Assembly (NCBI RefSeq): GCF_041346925.1 | Contig: NZ_CP166840.1 | Location: 1,612,001 to 1,676,000, forward strand | Direction: 5' to 3' | Length of the DNA stretch: 64,000 nucleotides | DNA from: Agaribacterium sp. ZY112 | Lineage (GTDB): Bacteria; Pseudomonadota; Gammaproteobacteria; Pseudomonadales; Cellvibrionaceae | Shown: one piece after another, positions 34,810 to 43,047 of the stretch | How the letters are laid out: every line of letters starts with the position of its first letter | Position numbering within the stretch: the stretch's first letter is position 1 | Notes under the pieces: model-generated | The model's input: the letters and a program-made list of their open reading frames with translations, nothing else | Told to the model about the DNA's origin: nothing | The model's database searches: none | Position numbers and translations under genes: made by a program

Positions 34810-35604
34810 GGATGAAATACTCTCTTTAAACATGTTGGAAACTATTTTAACAACAGTCTTACGCGAGACCATACGAGGTATTAAAGAAGTTAAGTAATTT
34901 GCTGTTCCAGATATTTTTAACATCCGACCCTGTGAAAAAGCTTTTAATTCAGAGCTAACCACCTCACTTGGCCGTGCTAGTTTCATGTTTGATGTATCAG
35001 CATTGGCAGTATCCATAAAACGAGATTCTGTTGCTCCAGGGCACAGAGCCATAACACGAAGATCTGTATCTAATAATTCCCCTGTTAGTGCTTCCGAAAA
35101 ACTTAAAACAAAAGCTTTAGAGGCGCCATAAACAGCTTGATATGGCAAAGGTTGGAAAGATGCAGTGGAAGCTACGTTTATAATGCCCCCGATATTATTC
35201 TTTCTCATGAACGGCAAATATAGATGAGTCAACTCCACCAGAGAATTTATATTTAACATTATCATTCTATGATACGTTTCAAAATCCTTCTCAGGAAATT
35301 GGCAAAATCTCCCAAAACCAGCATTGTTGATTAAATAATCAACTGAAAAACCTAAATCGCTTGTCTTTTCAAATAATGTTCTTGCACCGTTGGACTCACT
35401 TAGGTCAGCAGGAATAGCTATAACCCAAATATTGGTGTGTCTAGACTCTAGTTCGTCCGCTAGTTTTTTTAGATCGGAATGTGTTCTGGCTGTTAGAATT
35501 AAGTTGGCGCCCTCTCTTGCAAGTTGTATCGCAAATTCTTTTCCAATACCTGAAGAGGCACCAGTTATTAATATGGTGGTATTTTCAAAATTTAGTGTTC
35601 TCAC
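34798..35604 (-). CDS. Short-chain dehydrogenase/reductase
   Basis: Classical SDR, 268 residues. The cofactor motif is TGASSGIG (about 13-20), NNAG near 92, catalytic Ser in NVASTASF and YGASK at about 156. The extended C-terminus (SLIPRMVSRKTVVKIVSNMF) resembles DltE/YqjQ-type SDRs. A MerR gene lies 60 bases upstream in the same direction and probably regulates it. Substrate unknown. Confidence 0.87.
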   Translation of the reverse strand: MRTLNFENTTILITGASSGIGKEFAIQLAREGANLILTARTHSDLKKLADELESRHTNIWVIAIPADLSESNGARTLFEKTSDLGFSVDYLINNAGFGRFCQFPEKDFETYHRMIMLNINSLVELTHLYLPFMRKNNIGGIINVASTASFQPLPYQAVYGASKAFVLSFSEALTGELLDTDLRVMALCPGATESRFMDTANADTSNMKLARPSEVVSSELKAFSQGRMLKISGTANYLTSLIPRMVSRKTVVKIVSNMFKESISSKPE

Positions 35605-35664
35605 TATTGATTCCCGGTCGGCTTATTAGAGAGCTAACCGTACACCTTGCCCTTAGGGGGAAGG

Positions 35665-36018
35665 TCAAGTGAATTTTTCACCTAAATCCATTTTAAACTC
35701 CTGTAAGCTCCCAATTATATGTTGAATTCTTTCTGTTTCCTGTTTTAGATTCGATATTTTTTGATCGATTAGTTGATATGCCAAATCAATAGGGAGCTTT
35801 TTATCTTTAGTTTTCTTTGATACTAATTCTTTGATTTCAGAGAGACTAAAGCCAAGATTTTTTGCACGACAAATCATATGAATAACGATTACATCATGAT
35901 CGCTATACACGCGGTAGTTGCCTTTTCTCGCGGGAGGATCTATCAAGCCAATAGACTCGTAGTGCCGAATCGCTTTTCGAGATGCTCCCGTCAATTTAGA
36001 AACACGACCTATTAACAT
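35665..36018 (-). CDS. MerR family transcriptional regulator
   Basis: 117 residues with the MerR DNA-binding domain MLIGRVSKLTGASRKAIRHY, then ESIGLIDPPARKGNYRVY, and a coiled-coil dimer helix (about 80-110). There is no cysteine set for metal binding, so it is not a classic metal sensor. Co-directional with the SDR. It starts 32 bases after an attC-like core (36050-36056). Confidence 0.86.
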   Translation of the reverse strand: MLIGRVSKLTGASRKAIRHYESIGLIDPPARKGNYRVYSDHDVIVIHMICRAKNLGFSLSEIKELVSKKTKDKKLPIDLAYQLIDQKISNLKQETERIQHIIGSLQEFKMDLGEKFT

Positions 36019-36049
36019 AGTAGCTTTCTGTAATGATGAGTTGATGATC

Positions 36050-36168
36050 GCCTAAGGCTCAAATTAGCAGATGGGCTGTAGGCGAAGTTCGGTGCAATTT
36101 CCTGCGCACACAGGATTGACTTACTATTTTTTTATATCATAGCTTACTATGGTCCGTTTTTGTTAGGC
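36050..36168 (-). other. Putative attC-like recombination site
   Basis: Minus strand: GCCTAAC (36162-36168) is an exact RYYYAAC. The far core is CTTAGGC (36050-36056), one mismatch to GTTRRRY; TTAGGC of the right core is the exact complement of GCCTAA in the left one. Length 119 bases. The GFA gene reads through the left core and stops 15 bases inside the site, a common feature of integron cassettes. MerR begins 32 bases after the right core. Confidence 0.6.
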
Positions 36169-36587
36169 GTTTGTCTTCCCATTTCTGGCGGCAGAATATC
36201 AAATGTTGGCACATCACTAGGGAAGATTGCCCATGATGGTGCTGAAGCGGCGTAGATCGCCATTTTAGGAGTAAATATATTATTATTTAATGAAGTAGCT
36301 GATACAGAGTAAAAATTTCCCGCTGTTACCTCAGCGCACAAAACAGAGCTACAAGTGTTACAGAAATGGTAAGCAACCTCTTTTCCTGAGCCTCCAGTAC
36401 GCGCATATGATGAAGCTTTTCCTTTTGTGAATTTAAAATTATCTTTTGGCACCCATAGACCAAACCATTTATCTGAACCGGTGAGCGTTTGGCACTCACT
36501 GCAATAGCAAAAAACTGAGTTTATAGGGCCGTCATCAAAGCTAAATTCAATGCCGCCGCATGTGCAGCTTCCAATATGTTTTCTCAT
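36147..36587 (-). CDS. GFA-domain (CENP-V/glutathione-dependent formaldehyde-activating) protein
   Basis: 146 residues with the zinc-binding cysteines of the GFA fold: CTCGG near the N-terminus, CYCSECQ (about 32-38) and CNTCSSVLC (about 76-84). Gfa relatives catalyse addition of glutathione to formaldehyde, but most family members have no proven activity. Divergent from the TetR gene, 144 bases between the starts. Confidence 0.85.
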   Translation of the reverse strand: MRKHIGSCTCGGIEFSFDDGPINSVFCYCSECQTLTGSDKWFGLWVPKDNFKFTKGKASSYARTGGSGKEVAYHFCNTCSSVLCAEVTAGNFYSVSATSLNNNIFTPKMAIYAASAPSWAIFPSDVPTFDILPPEMGRQTPNKNGP

Positions 36588-36731
36588 GTTATCTCCGTTC
36601 TGGTTAGTCCCCAGCGTAGTATGTAAAACAAAATATTCGGGTTTGGTTTTCCTGTCAAAGATGACACTTCATCCTAGGGGAGATTTTATATATGATAAAG
36701 AACATATATAAATACAAGGGAATTCATACCA

Positions 36732-37313
36732 ATGCCCTATACAAAGGCTCACAAAAATAACACCCGAGAAAGAATCCTTGAAAGCTCTTTCAGGTTATTT
36801 GCAATGAAAGGTTTTGAAGGTGTTACTATTGATGTTCTGATGAATGACTGCGGGCTTACCCGAGGCGCTTTTTATGCACATTTTAAAAGTAAAACAGAGC
36901 TTTACAGTGAGGCATTAAAATTCAGAGCCAACAGCACTAAGCTTGCCAACCTTAAACCAGAGGGGGTATCAAACAAACAGTGGTTGTGTTTGCTGCTAAA
37001 TACATACCTAAGCTTGGAACATGTGAGCGGAGAGCGCTCTTTGTCTTGTCCGTTAGCATTCTTAGCCACAGACATCAATATGCAGGATAAAACAATAAAA
37101 ACAGCTTATTCCGATGTTTACTATGGGATGAATACAGCAATTATGAAGTACGCGAGTAGCTATTGCGACTGTGACGAGCAGGATGTTTTTTCGGTAACCG
37201 CAATGATGATCGGTGCCGTAGCTATCGCTAGAACACTTCAGAGCAAAGAATCGATTGAGCATTTATTAGCGGCGTGCCGACGAGAAGCGGGTATAAAGTT
37301 GGGTGGAATATAA
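36732..37313 (+). CDS. TetR/AcrR family transcriptional regulator
   Basis: 193 residues with N-terminal helix-turn-helix (RERILESSFRLFAMKGFEGV, then RGAFYAHFKSKTELY) and a helical ligand domain. Divergent from the GFA gene and so its likely regulator. One of few plus-strand genes in this region. Ligand unknown. Confidence 0.87.
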   Translation: MPYTKAHKNNTRERILESSFRLFAMKGFEGVTIDVLMNDCGLTRGAFYAHFKSKTELYSEALKFRANSTKLANLKPEGVSNKQWLCLLLNTYLSLEHVSGERSLSCPLAFLATDINMQDKTIKTAYSDVYYGMNTAIMKYASSYCDCDEQDVFSVTAMMIGAVAIARTLQSKESIEHLLAACRREAGIKLGGI

Positions 37314-37503
37314 CACCTCGAAAAACGAGCAATACGGCAGGGATGCAAGTCGAGAAAGCTGATGATGGTTGATCGGTTTGTTATGAAGTGTCCCTGAATT
37401 TGACTATTTACTATTTAGAGTTTTGACGCTAGGCTTTTGTCTTCGCTAATTCATAGCGTTCTTCATTATTCATAGCTCTCGTACCAAGTATTGCAGGTTG
37501 TCT

Positions 37504-38055
37504 TCATGGCCTTGTTCTTTTTTGCCATTTAGATCTACGGCCAAAACCTGCTTCAAATTCTCGTACAGAATATGGCTGTCCACAAGCAGTACATTTACAC
37601 GTTATTTTTGATTCCCTTGTCTTGGGATCAGAATCATTCGTTAGTATTTCTATTAAACCATGCTTTGTCTCGCTATGTGCAAAGTACGAAGCCTGGGCAT
37701 ATTTCTCACATCTACAACCAGTTATGCTCACAGCATCTAGAAACTTAACTATTCTGTTGATTGATTTAAGTATTGCGTCTTTATTTTCATTCGAAGACCA
37801 ATAGCTTGGTTCTGAAAAAGACCTAATTTGATAGCGATTTTCTGCCAGCTCCTTTAGCATATCCACATCAGATAGATTCAATAAAGCATATGATATCTCA
37901 GATATCTCAGATATCTCAGATATCTCAGATATCTCAGATATGTCACGCTTATTACCAGTTGTCAGAGTGGATAATAATTCTTCGATGTTCAAGGTAAGCT
38001 CATGAAAATTAACGCTTGCATCAATGGGGGCGGAGTGAAAAAGAAAAGTCGGCAC
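37504..38055 (-). CDS. Unrecognised protein with Ile-Ser-Glu repeats and a cysteine cluster
   Basis: 183 residues from a GTG start. Residues about 38-54 are a run of ISE triplets coded by a 9-bp tandem repeat. The C-terminal half has CRCEKYAQASYF and CKCTACGQPYSVREF, two cysteine pairs that look like a zinc ribbon. It ends in a basic stretch. I do not recognise the family. Confidence 0.6.
   Translation of the reverse strand: MPTFLFHSAPIDASVNFHELTLNIEELLSTLTTGNKRDISEISEISEISEISEISYALLNLSDVDMLKELAENRYQIRSFSEPSYWSSNENKDAILKSINRIVKFLDAVSITGCRCEKYAQASYFAHSETKHGLIEILTNDSDPKTRESKITCKCTACGQPYSVREFEAGFGRRSKWQKRTRP
37892..37945. repeat. 9-bp tandem repeat inside a gene
   Basis: GATATCTCA occurs five times exactly in tandem (37892-37936) and a sixth time with one change (GATATGTCA, 37937-37945). 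Because the unit is nine bases, gain or loss of copies keeps the frame and changes the number of Ile-Ser-Glu units in the protein. Confidence 0.9.
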
Positions 38056-38257
38056 AGTAATATTTTACCGAAGAATACACTTGTTGGTATATTTTGATTT
38101 AATCAGCTTTTTAACTGATATTAAAGTACTTTTCTTTTACTGAAAATAGGTGCGTGCACCTAACTTTCCAAGGCAATACCTTCTTTTAGTTTAGGGCAAG
38201 TGTAATATATGAATGCCTAGAAAGGATGTTGCAAGGTCATTATGTCTAGGGTTGTTT

Positions 38258-38902
38258 CTAAACTTTACGTTTACGTATTATATACCAGGCTGTCCAAAAG
38301 AAAACGGATAGTCCAGCAGCCGTCAATAACGCGGGCTTAGGGTCGTCAAGTGTACTGATAGAGCCTGCGTAAGCCGCGATGATACAGTAAGGGATAGTGC
38401 AGACACTCCAAGCCAGTAAGAATTTACCAAACGACATACGTGTGATTCCTGCTAGACAAGCGCTTACTTCAGGTAAAATAGGCATGGCACGTGAGAATAA
38501 AATCATAAAGATACCGTATTTATGAAATTGTTTTCGCATTTCTTTACGTTGTTTGGGGTCACGAATAACCAGTTTTTCCAAATGTTCACCAAAATGGTAG
38601 CTGATCATATACCCGGCGGAACCTGCTGCCATAAGCCCTACTATTGAGGCTAACGCACCGAGTAAATGACCGATAAAAAAACCACCTAACATAATGACCG
38701 TTAGCGTTGGTATGGCTACAAATAGATCAGCAAACAATAAAAACGAAATCATACCTGCCAGGTACCAGGAGTTAACCGATTGCGCATCTTCTAACCAGTG
38801 TTTTATGGTCTCTACACTCAATGTGCCAGACAACTTTAAAGCGAGAAAAGTAAAAGCAAACCCCAATGCTAACACCAAGATTAGTTTGATAAGTGCCTTC
38901 AT
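38258..38902 (-). CDS. VTT-domain (TVP38/TMEM64, DedA-like) membrane protein
   Basis: 214 residues with about five membrane segments. The VTT core is visible: LLGALASIVGLMAAGSAGYM, the FSRAMPILPEVSACLAGIT motif and FLLAWSVCTIPYCIIAAYAG. Such proteins are proposed lipid scramblases or transporters. Last gene of a probable SDR-DUF2141-VTT operon; 11 bases separate it from DUF2141. Confidence 0.84.
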   Translation of the reverse strand: MKALIKLILVLALGFAFTFLALKLSGTLSVETIKHWLEDAQSVNSWYLAGMISFLLFADLFVAIPTLTVIMLGGFFIGHLLGALASIVGLMAAGSAGYMISYHFGEHLEKLVIRDPKQRKEMRKQFHKYGIFMILFSRAMPILPEVSACLAGITRMSFGKFLLAWSVCTIPYCIIAAYAGSISTLDDPKPALLTAAGLSVFFWTAWYIIRKRKV

Positions 38903-38912
38903 TATTGCTTCC

Positions 38913-39341
38913 TTATGGATAAATCATATTTATAGATACAGGCACCGTCATGTTTTTACGTTCAATTCGGGCACTTTTGAAGCTAGGCGGGCCAAAACGA
39001 ATTCTGGCGCCATTGGAAAATGCTAATCCTTCCTTAGGTAATATTCCGGTCCAGTTTTTGGATACTTTGCCATCTTCATTTTCATCATGCAGTACCTTGA
39101 TGGCAAAACTATCCGGAATGTCAAAAAATAAGACGCTGACTGTGGATTTGTCAGACCCAATAGATTGGGTGAATATCGCTTTTTGGTGATTTTTTGGGAA
39201 TCCGTCTTCTGCAAACAGCATAACCCTTAGTAATCCTGATCGACCTGTATCAATGTTGTTAATTTCAATCTGCACTTTATCGGCCTTAACTGGTTGGCTC
39301 ATCAGTGTCACTCCCATTGTCAGATAAAATAAATGCTTCAT
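38913..39341 (-). CDS. DUF2141 exported protein
   Basis: About 142 residues from ATG 39341 with a signal peptide (MKHLFYLTMGVTLMSQPVKA). The DUF2141 pattern is visible: GLLRVMLFAEDGFP, AIKVLHDENEDGKVSKNW and a C-terminal beta strand. Function unknown. An ATG at 39344 gives one extra Met. The start shares bases with the stop of the SDR gene (TAATG), so translation is coupled. In the longer frame to 39398 the signal would be internal. Confidence 0.84.
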   Translation of the reverse strand: MKHLFYLTMGVTLMSQPVKADKVQIEINNIDTGRSGLLRVMLFAEDGFPKNHQKAIFTQSIGSDKSTVSVLFFDIPDSFAIKVLHDENEDGKVSKNWTGILPKEGLAFSNGARIRFGPPSFKSARIERKNMTVPVSINMIYP

Positions 39342-39343
39342 CA

Positions 39344-40075
39344 TTAACTTCCCTTTAAGATGTTTCTTGCTAGGGATGGCATCAATCTGATCAACCAACG
39401 CAATAGCTTTACTTTCCCAATATCGTTAATTTCTCTCTCAGAGACCAAACCATCAATGATTTTTTTAGCTGCAAATTCAGGGGGAATCTTTCCCTGGCCC
39501 CTTCCTGTCGTCATTCCAGTCTCGACTAAAGGTAAAAATGCTTGTTGAACCTGTATCTGGGTTTTTTCAAGTTGATAAGCGAGGCTTTGCGAGAATATAT
39601 TCAGAGCACCTTTGCACCCACAATAAACAGCAGAGTCGGTTTTTGGCACTAAACCAAGCCCGGAGTTAATGTTAAGAATGACACTTTTTGAATCTTGGTT
39701 AAGCTGTGGTAATAAACCTGCAATCAAATAACATATTGAGGTATAGTTGATGTTGATTTCTTCAGTTATCGTAGTCGGATTAAACTCATTGCTGATAAAC
39801 GTAGGGGTATATTGCACAGCCGCGTTATTGATAAGAACATCAATGGGGTGGGCTTGATCTGCAAGTACATCAGTTACCGTCTCTACTTGTGAAATGTCTG
39901 CCAAATCTGCCTGATAGCTTTCTATGTTTGGAAACTCTTTGCTTAACTTAGCAAGCTTTACAGGGTTTCTTCCAATTATGGCCACGCGATTGGAATTCTG
40001 AAGCATTTTGACCAGCTGATACCCTATTCCAGAAGTACCTCCGGTAATAACAATATATTTACCTTCTAAAATCAT
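39344..40075 (-). CDS. Short-chain dehydrogenase/reductase
   Basis: 243 residues. Cofactor motif TGGTSGIG (about 11-18), NNAA near 88, INSGLGL with the catalytic serine and YCGCK at about 153. DltE-like C-terminus. First gene of the operon with DUF2141 and VTT genes. A Crp/Fnr-type regulator gene lies 97 bases upstream in the same direction. Confidence 0.87.
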   Translation of the reverse strand: MILEGKYIVITGGTSGIGYQLVKMLQNSNRVAIIGRNPVKLAKLSKEFPNIESYQADLADISQVETVTDVLADQAHPIDVLINNAAVQYTPTFISNEFNPTTITEEININYTSICYLIAGLLPQLNQDSKSVILNINSGLGLVPKTDSAVYCGCKGALNIFSQSLAYQLEKTQIQVQQAFLPLVETGMTTGRGQGKIPPEFAAKKIIDGLVSEREINDIGKVKLLRWLIRLMPSLARNILKGS

Positions 40076-40172
40076 AGCCCAAGCTAACTTAGTTATTTAT
40101 TCGTTAGCTAGACTACCTGTTTAAGTTAGTTCACTCTTTAACATAAGTTAAATTGACAAAAATAAGTAAAGA

Positions 40173-40799
40173 TCACACAGTTTTGTTATAGGGGTTTTGT
40201 ACGCCGAGTTTTGCCCGAATACGCGAAAGCGAAACTTCAGTAATGCCGAGATAAGAGGCAATATGATAATTCGGTAATTGACTGGCCAGTTCAGGGAATT
40301 GCTCGATAAACTGGACATAAAACTGTTGAGGTGAAAGCAAAAGCAAGTCCGCTTCTCGCGCTTCTTTTTTTAAGGCCAACATGGTCACAAAACCATTGAG
40401 TGCTTTTTGCCACCCTGTATGTTGCGCCATTAACACCGATAACTGAGAAAAAGGAACTTCAAAACAAACAATATCTGTCAGGGCTTCACAACTAAATCGC
40501 GTTGGTTTACTTAGATGAAGCGAAGACAAGCATGCCGCCACATCTCCAACCTGAAGAAAAGACTTATTTCGTCGCGTACCATCTGCTTTAGTGTAATAGT
40601 TGCAGGCAACCCCAGAGCAAATGAATGATAAGGTGTTAGGGGTTTCACCACTTCTAAACAGGTGATTTCCGCTAGCAAAATGTTTGATTTTCCCCTTTTG
40701 TCTGAAAACCTGTTTCTCTTCTTCGGAAAATGAAAATACCGACTCAATTTTAGCAAATAACTGGTTTAGCTCTTTCATTGCTTCTATACCATCTTGCAT
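40173..40799 (-). CDS. Crp/Fnr family transcriptional regulator
   Basis: 208 residues: an N-terminal cyclic-nucleotide-binding-like beta barrel (about 25-130, GNHLFRSGETPNTLSFICSG) and a C-terminal helix-turn-helix (IASYLGITEVSLSRIRAKLG). The ligand-binding arginine-serine pair of CRP is not obvious. This is the group of stand-alone Crp/Fnr proteins near stress or redox genes. It probably controls the SDR-DUF2141-VTT genes downstream. Confidence 0.82.
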   Translation of the reverse strand: MQDGIEAMKELNQLFAKIESVFSFSEEEKQVFRQKGKIKHFASGNHLFRSGETPNTLSFICSGVACNYYTKADGTRRNKSFLQVGDVAACLSSLHLSKPTRFSCEALTDIVCFEVPFSQLSVLMAQHTGWQKALNGFVTMLALKKEAREADLLLLSPQQFYVQFIEQFPELASQLPNYHIASYLGITEVSLSRIRAKLGVQNPYNKTV

Positions 40800-40909
40800 T
40801 TGTGATAAGCATTAAATTTGACCATTATTCAACCATAGACACTACTGAAAACTAGTAATATGATCAAACATTTGCTTCACTCGATTGAGGTTTTATACCG
40901 CGTGCCTAC

Positions 40910-41212
40910 TTAGTTCGCCTGCCTGCGTTTGTTAGCTCTTTCTATATATATGACGGATTGCTTTAGATACGAAACCTTAAGTGCTTTCTCGATATGAAAT
41001 TCCGCCCCCATGCCGGAGCCTCCCATGGACTTTCTAGCTTTTAGCTCAGCGTCTCGATACGGCTCTTTAAGCCCATTCATTGAGGCAAGTATCTCGGCTG
41101 GATGATATTTGATTAGAAGGTCATCAAGAGATGAAATCAGCTTGTCCGGTAGGCCAGATGTACTTGCCAGCTGAATCGACAAGATTTTATCGATATCCTC
41201 AGAAATACTCAT
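40910..41212 (-). CDS. Hypothetical protein
   Basis: 100 residues, soluble and charged, with a glycine-rich turn (KARKSMGGSGMGAEFHIEKA) and a basic C-terminus (ERANKRRQAN). No family recognised. It starts about 25 bases after a degenerate core-like region downstream of the NYN gene. Confidence 0.6.
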   Translation of the reverse strand: MSISEDIDKILSIQLASTSGLPDKLISSLDDLLIKYHPAEILASMNGLKEPYRDAELKARKSMGGSGMGAEFHIEKALKVSYLKQSVIYIERANKRRQAN

Positions 41213-41246
41213 ATTCTAAAACTCCGTGAATGAGTGTTAATACCGT

Positions 41247-41272
41247 GCTAACGGGGTGGTGCTGCGTTAAGT
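41247..41272 (-). other. Degenerate core-site pair after the NYN gene
   Basis: Minus strand: ACTTAAC (41266-41272) is an exact RYYYAAC and contains the stop of the NYN gene. A nearby GTTAGCA (41247-41253) is an inverted, imperfect GTTRRRY. The span is only 26 bases, so this is at most a remnant of an attC site. Confidence 0.3.
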
Positions 41273-41983
41273 CTTTTTGCTCTTTCTAATATCTCGAACT
41301 AAGAAAGACTTTCCTTGCCCACCTTTAAGCTCAAATAGATCAATTGCTTTAAACAAGCTACTAAGATTTTTGAACCCGTAGTTTCTACAATCGAATGATG
41401 TCCTATTGGATATGTTTGCACCAACAGGGCCAAGAGGAGCCCAACCATCGTCATCTTCAGTGGCTTCAATTGCCTGCCGTAACAGGCTAATTAGCTTTGT
41501 GTCCGACTTGATGTTTTTGGGTTTAGAGTTCTTTTCAGCTTCTATAGCTTCTGGTTGATCTAGAAAGAGGAATTTTGAGCACGCATTTACAAAAGGTGAG
41601 GGTGTTTTTCGTTCACCGAATCCCAATACAACCTTTCCCTCTGCTAACGCTCTCGTAACCATTGGGGTGAAATCACTATCTGATGAAATAAAGCACATTA
41701 CATCGATTTCTTTGGTGTACATGACGTCCATCGCATCAATGACTAAGGCTATATCAGAAGCATTTTTACCTTTGGTTAGATCGTACTGCTGTACTGGCTG
41801 GATCGCATACTCATGGAGAAGCTCTTCCCATGGCTTTAGAGTTGGTGATTTCCAGTTTCCATAAGCCTTGCGGATTGTAACCACTCCATACTTTGCTACC
41901 TCACTAAGAACATCTTCGAACCTGCTGGCTGGAGCATTATCAGCATCAATAAACAAGGCTATCTTTTGTTTTATTTCGTTCAT
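41267..41983 (-). CDS. NYN-domain (PIN-like) protein with C-terminal OST-HTH-like domain
   Basis: 238 residues. The NYN nuclease fold shows its acidic residues in FIDADNAP, ASDIALVIDAMDVMY and SSDSDFTPMVTRALAEGK. The C-terminal 70 residues (RQAIEATEDDDGWAPLGPVG, then YGFKNLSSLFKAIDLFEL) fit an OST-HTH/LOTUS domain that binds RNA. Probable RNase or RNA-binding protein. It starts 26 bases after an exact GTTAAGT core site and its stop lies in an exact RYYYAAC, a cassette arrangement. Confidence 0.87.
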   Translation of the reverse strand: MNEIKQKIALFIDADNAPASRFEDVLSEVAKYGVVTIRKAYGNWKSPTLKPWEELLHEYAIQPVQQYDLTKGKNASDIALVIDAMDVMYTKEIDVMCFISSDSDFTPMVTRALAEGKVVLGFGERKTPSPFVNACSKFLFLDQPEAIEAEKNSKPKNIKSDTKLISLLRQAIEATEDDDGWAPLGPVGANISNRTSFDCRNYGFKNLSSLFKAIDLFELKGGQGKSFLVRDIRKSKKT

Positions 41984-42008
41984 CCTAGGCTCGTATATTC
42001 CTTAATAG

Positions 42009-42152
42009 ACTTAACGTTGTATTACTGAGTGGAACTTAGTTTGTGATTTGCTACCACTTTGACGGACATTAAACATTTAAACTTTGATATGTATTTGGTG
42101 ATGCGTAATTGAGGCTAGAGTATAGGGCGTCAAATGCAGCAGTTTGTTAGGC
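42009..42152 (-). other. Putative attC-like recombination site with both cores matching
   Basis: Minus strand: GCCTAAC (42146-42152) is an exact RYYYAAC and holds the stop of the gene at 42147. GTTAAGT (42009-42015) is an exact GTTRRRY just ahead of the NYN gene. The 144-base length is at the upper end of known attC sites. Internal pairing is weak by eye. This is the best pair of core sites in the region. Confidence 0.6.
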
Positions 42153-42452
42153 ATTATCTGAAACTTCGTTCCATTCTTTCTCATAGCCGCTACTTCTAAG
42201 GTATGCCCTAAATGAAGCCATAATTAGTTCACTCCATTCTTCTAAATAGGCCTCCCCACATACTTCATTTCCCTTCTCAGAGTCAGATACTAGCTCATCT
42301 ACCACACGCCAAAAAAATGTAGATAGGTGTACTGCTTCTTCTGAATTTGATACAAAACCATTGTCTAGAATACTCAGCGATCTTTCATCTGAGAGCTTAA
42401 CGGCATAATACTTAGCAATTTCTTTCTCTTTTTCATATCGGTATGTAATCAT
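42147..42452 (-). CDS. Hypothetical acidic protein
   Basis: 101 residues, acidic, helical by eye (VHLSTFFWRVVDELVSDSEK, then EEWSELIMASFRAYL). Not recognised. Its ATG overlaps the stop of the upstream broken gene (ATGA), so the two were a coupled pair. Its stop lies in the core GCCTAAC. A partner or immunity-type role to the upstream gene is possible but unproven. Confidence 0.62.
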   Translation of the reverse strand: MITYRYEKEKEIAKYYAVKLSDERSLSILDNGFVSNSEEAVHLSTFFWRVVDELVSDSEKGNEVCGEAYLEEWSELIMASFRAYLRSSGYEKEWNEVSDNA

Positions 42453-42913
42453 AGCGCGCCTTGAGCCTCTCTAATCACAGACATTCTATCAGCTACAGCT
42501 TGTAGTTTCTTTCGAAGTTGAGTGGTTGTCATACGCTCTGTCACCGTCAGAAAGGAATGTTCTTTATCTTTTTTATCAGCGACAAACATTAGGCCTGTAG
42601 GCAAATCACATTTCTCAATTACCCAAAATACGTCTACGGGGTTGCCTTTTGACCATTTTTTCTTAAGCTTGTACTTGTCTTTTAGGTGCTACCAATGAGC
42701 AGAAAAAGAGAGGCCCATCTGTGGATGGGGCAGAACCCACTGTTTGCAATGGGAGAAAAGATAGTCTTTTTCACGAATATTGTTGTAAGTTTTACCTTGT
42801 TCATCATTCATATAGAGCGTTGCATGCTCTCCACGCTGTACTGATCGAGCGCAAAATGCATCAAAGCTTTTTATGTATTCTCTAATATCACCGATAATTC
42901 TAAATTGTTCCAT
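42449..42913 (-). pseudogene. Gene interrupted by one in-frame amber codon
   Basis: A continuous frame of 155 codons from ATG 42913 (AAGGA seven bases before) to TGA at 42449, broken only by TAG at 42689-42691 (codon 75). Before it the protein reads MEQFRIIGDIREYIKSFDAF and ends SFSAHW; after it HLKDKYKLKKKW, VFWVIEKCDLPTGLMFVADK and on. The simplest explanation is one CAG to TAG change. The family is not recognised. Read-through or sequencing error are alternatives. Confidence 0.7.
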
Positions 42914-42947
42914 ACACGTATCCTTGATACTTGAAATAAATTTTTTT

Positions 42948-43047
42948 CGGTAACACCTTGTTATGGGGCGATAGTTTTTGGCTAAAATGTGTAGCGAAGC
43001 GGAACCGAGTCAAACTTTATCTGGCCCGCCTTGAGCAACTGTTATAT
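42948..43047 (-). other. Putative attC-like recombination site
   Basis: Minus strand: ATATAAC (43041-43047, one mismatch) holds the stop of the DUF2971 gene. The far end is AACAAGGTGTTACCG (to 42948). The end segments CGCCTTGAGCAACTGTTA and CGCCCCATAACAAGGTGTTA align. The centre has GGTTCCGCTTCGCTAC and TTTTAGCCAAAA, wording typical of marine gammaproteobacterial attC sites. Length 100 bases. The right core is poor. Confidence 0.5.

Noticed and set aside
37892..37945. CRISPR-like repeats
   Set aside because: The units are 9 bases, directly adjacent and coding; there are no spacers.
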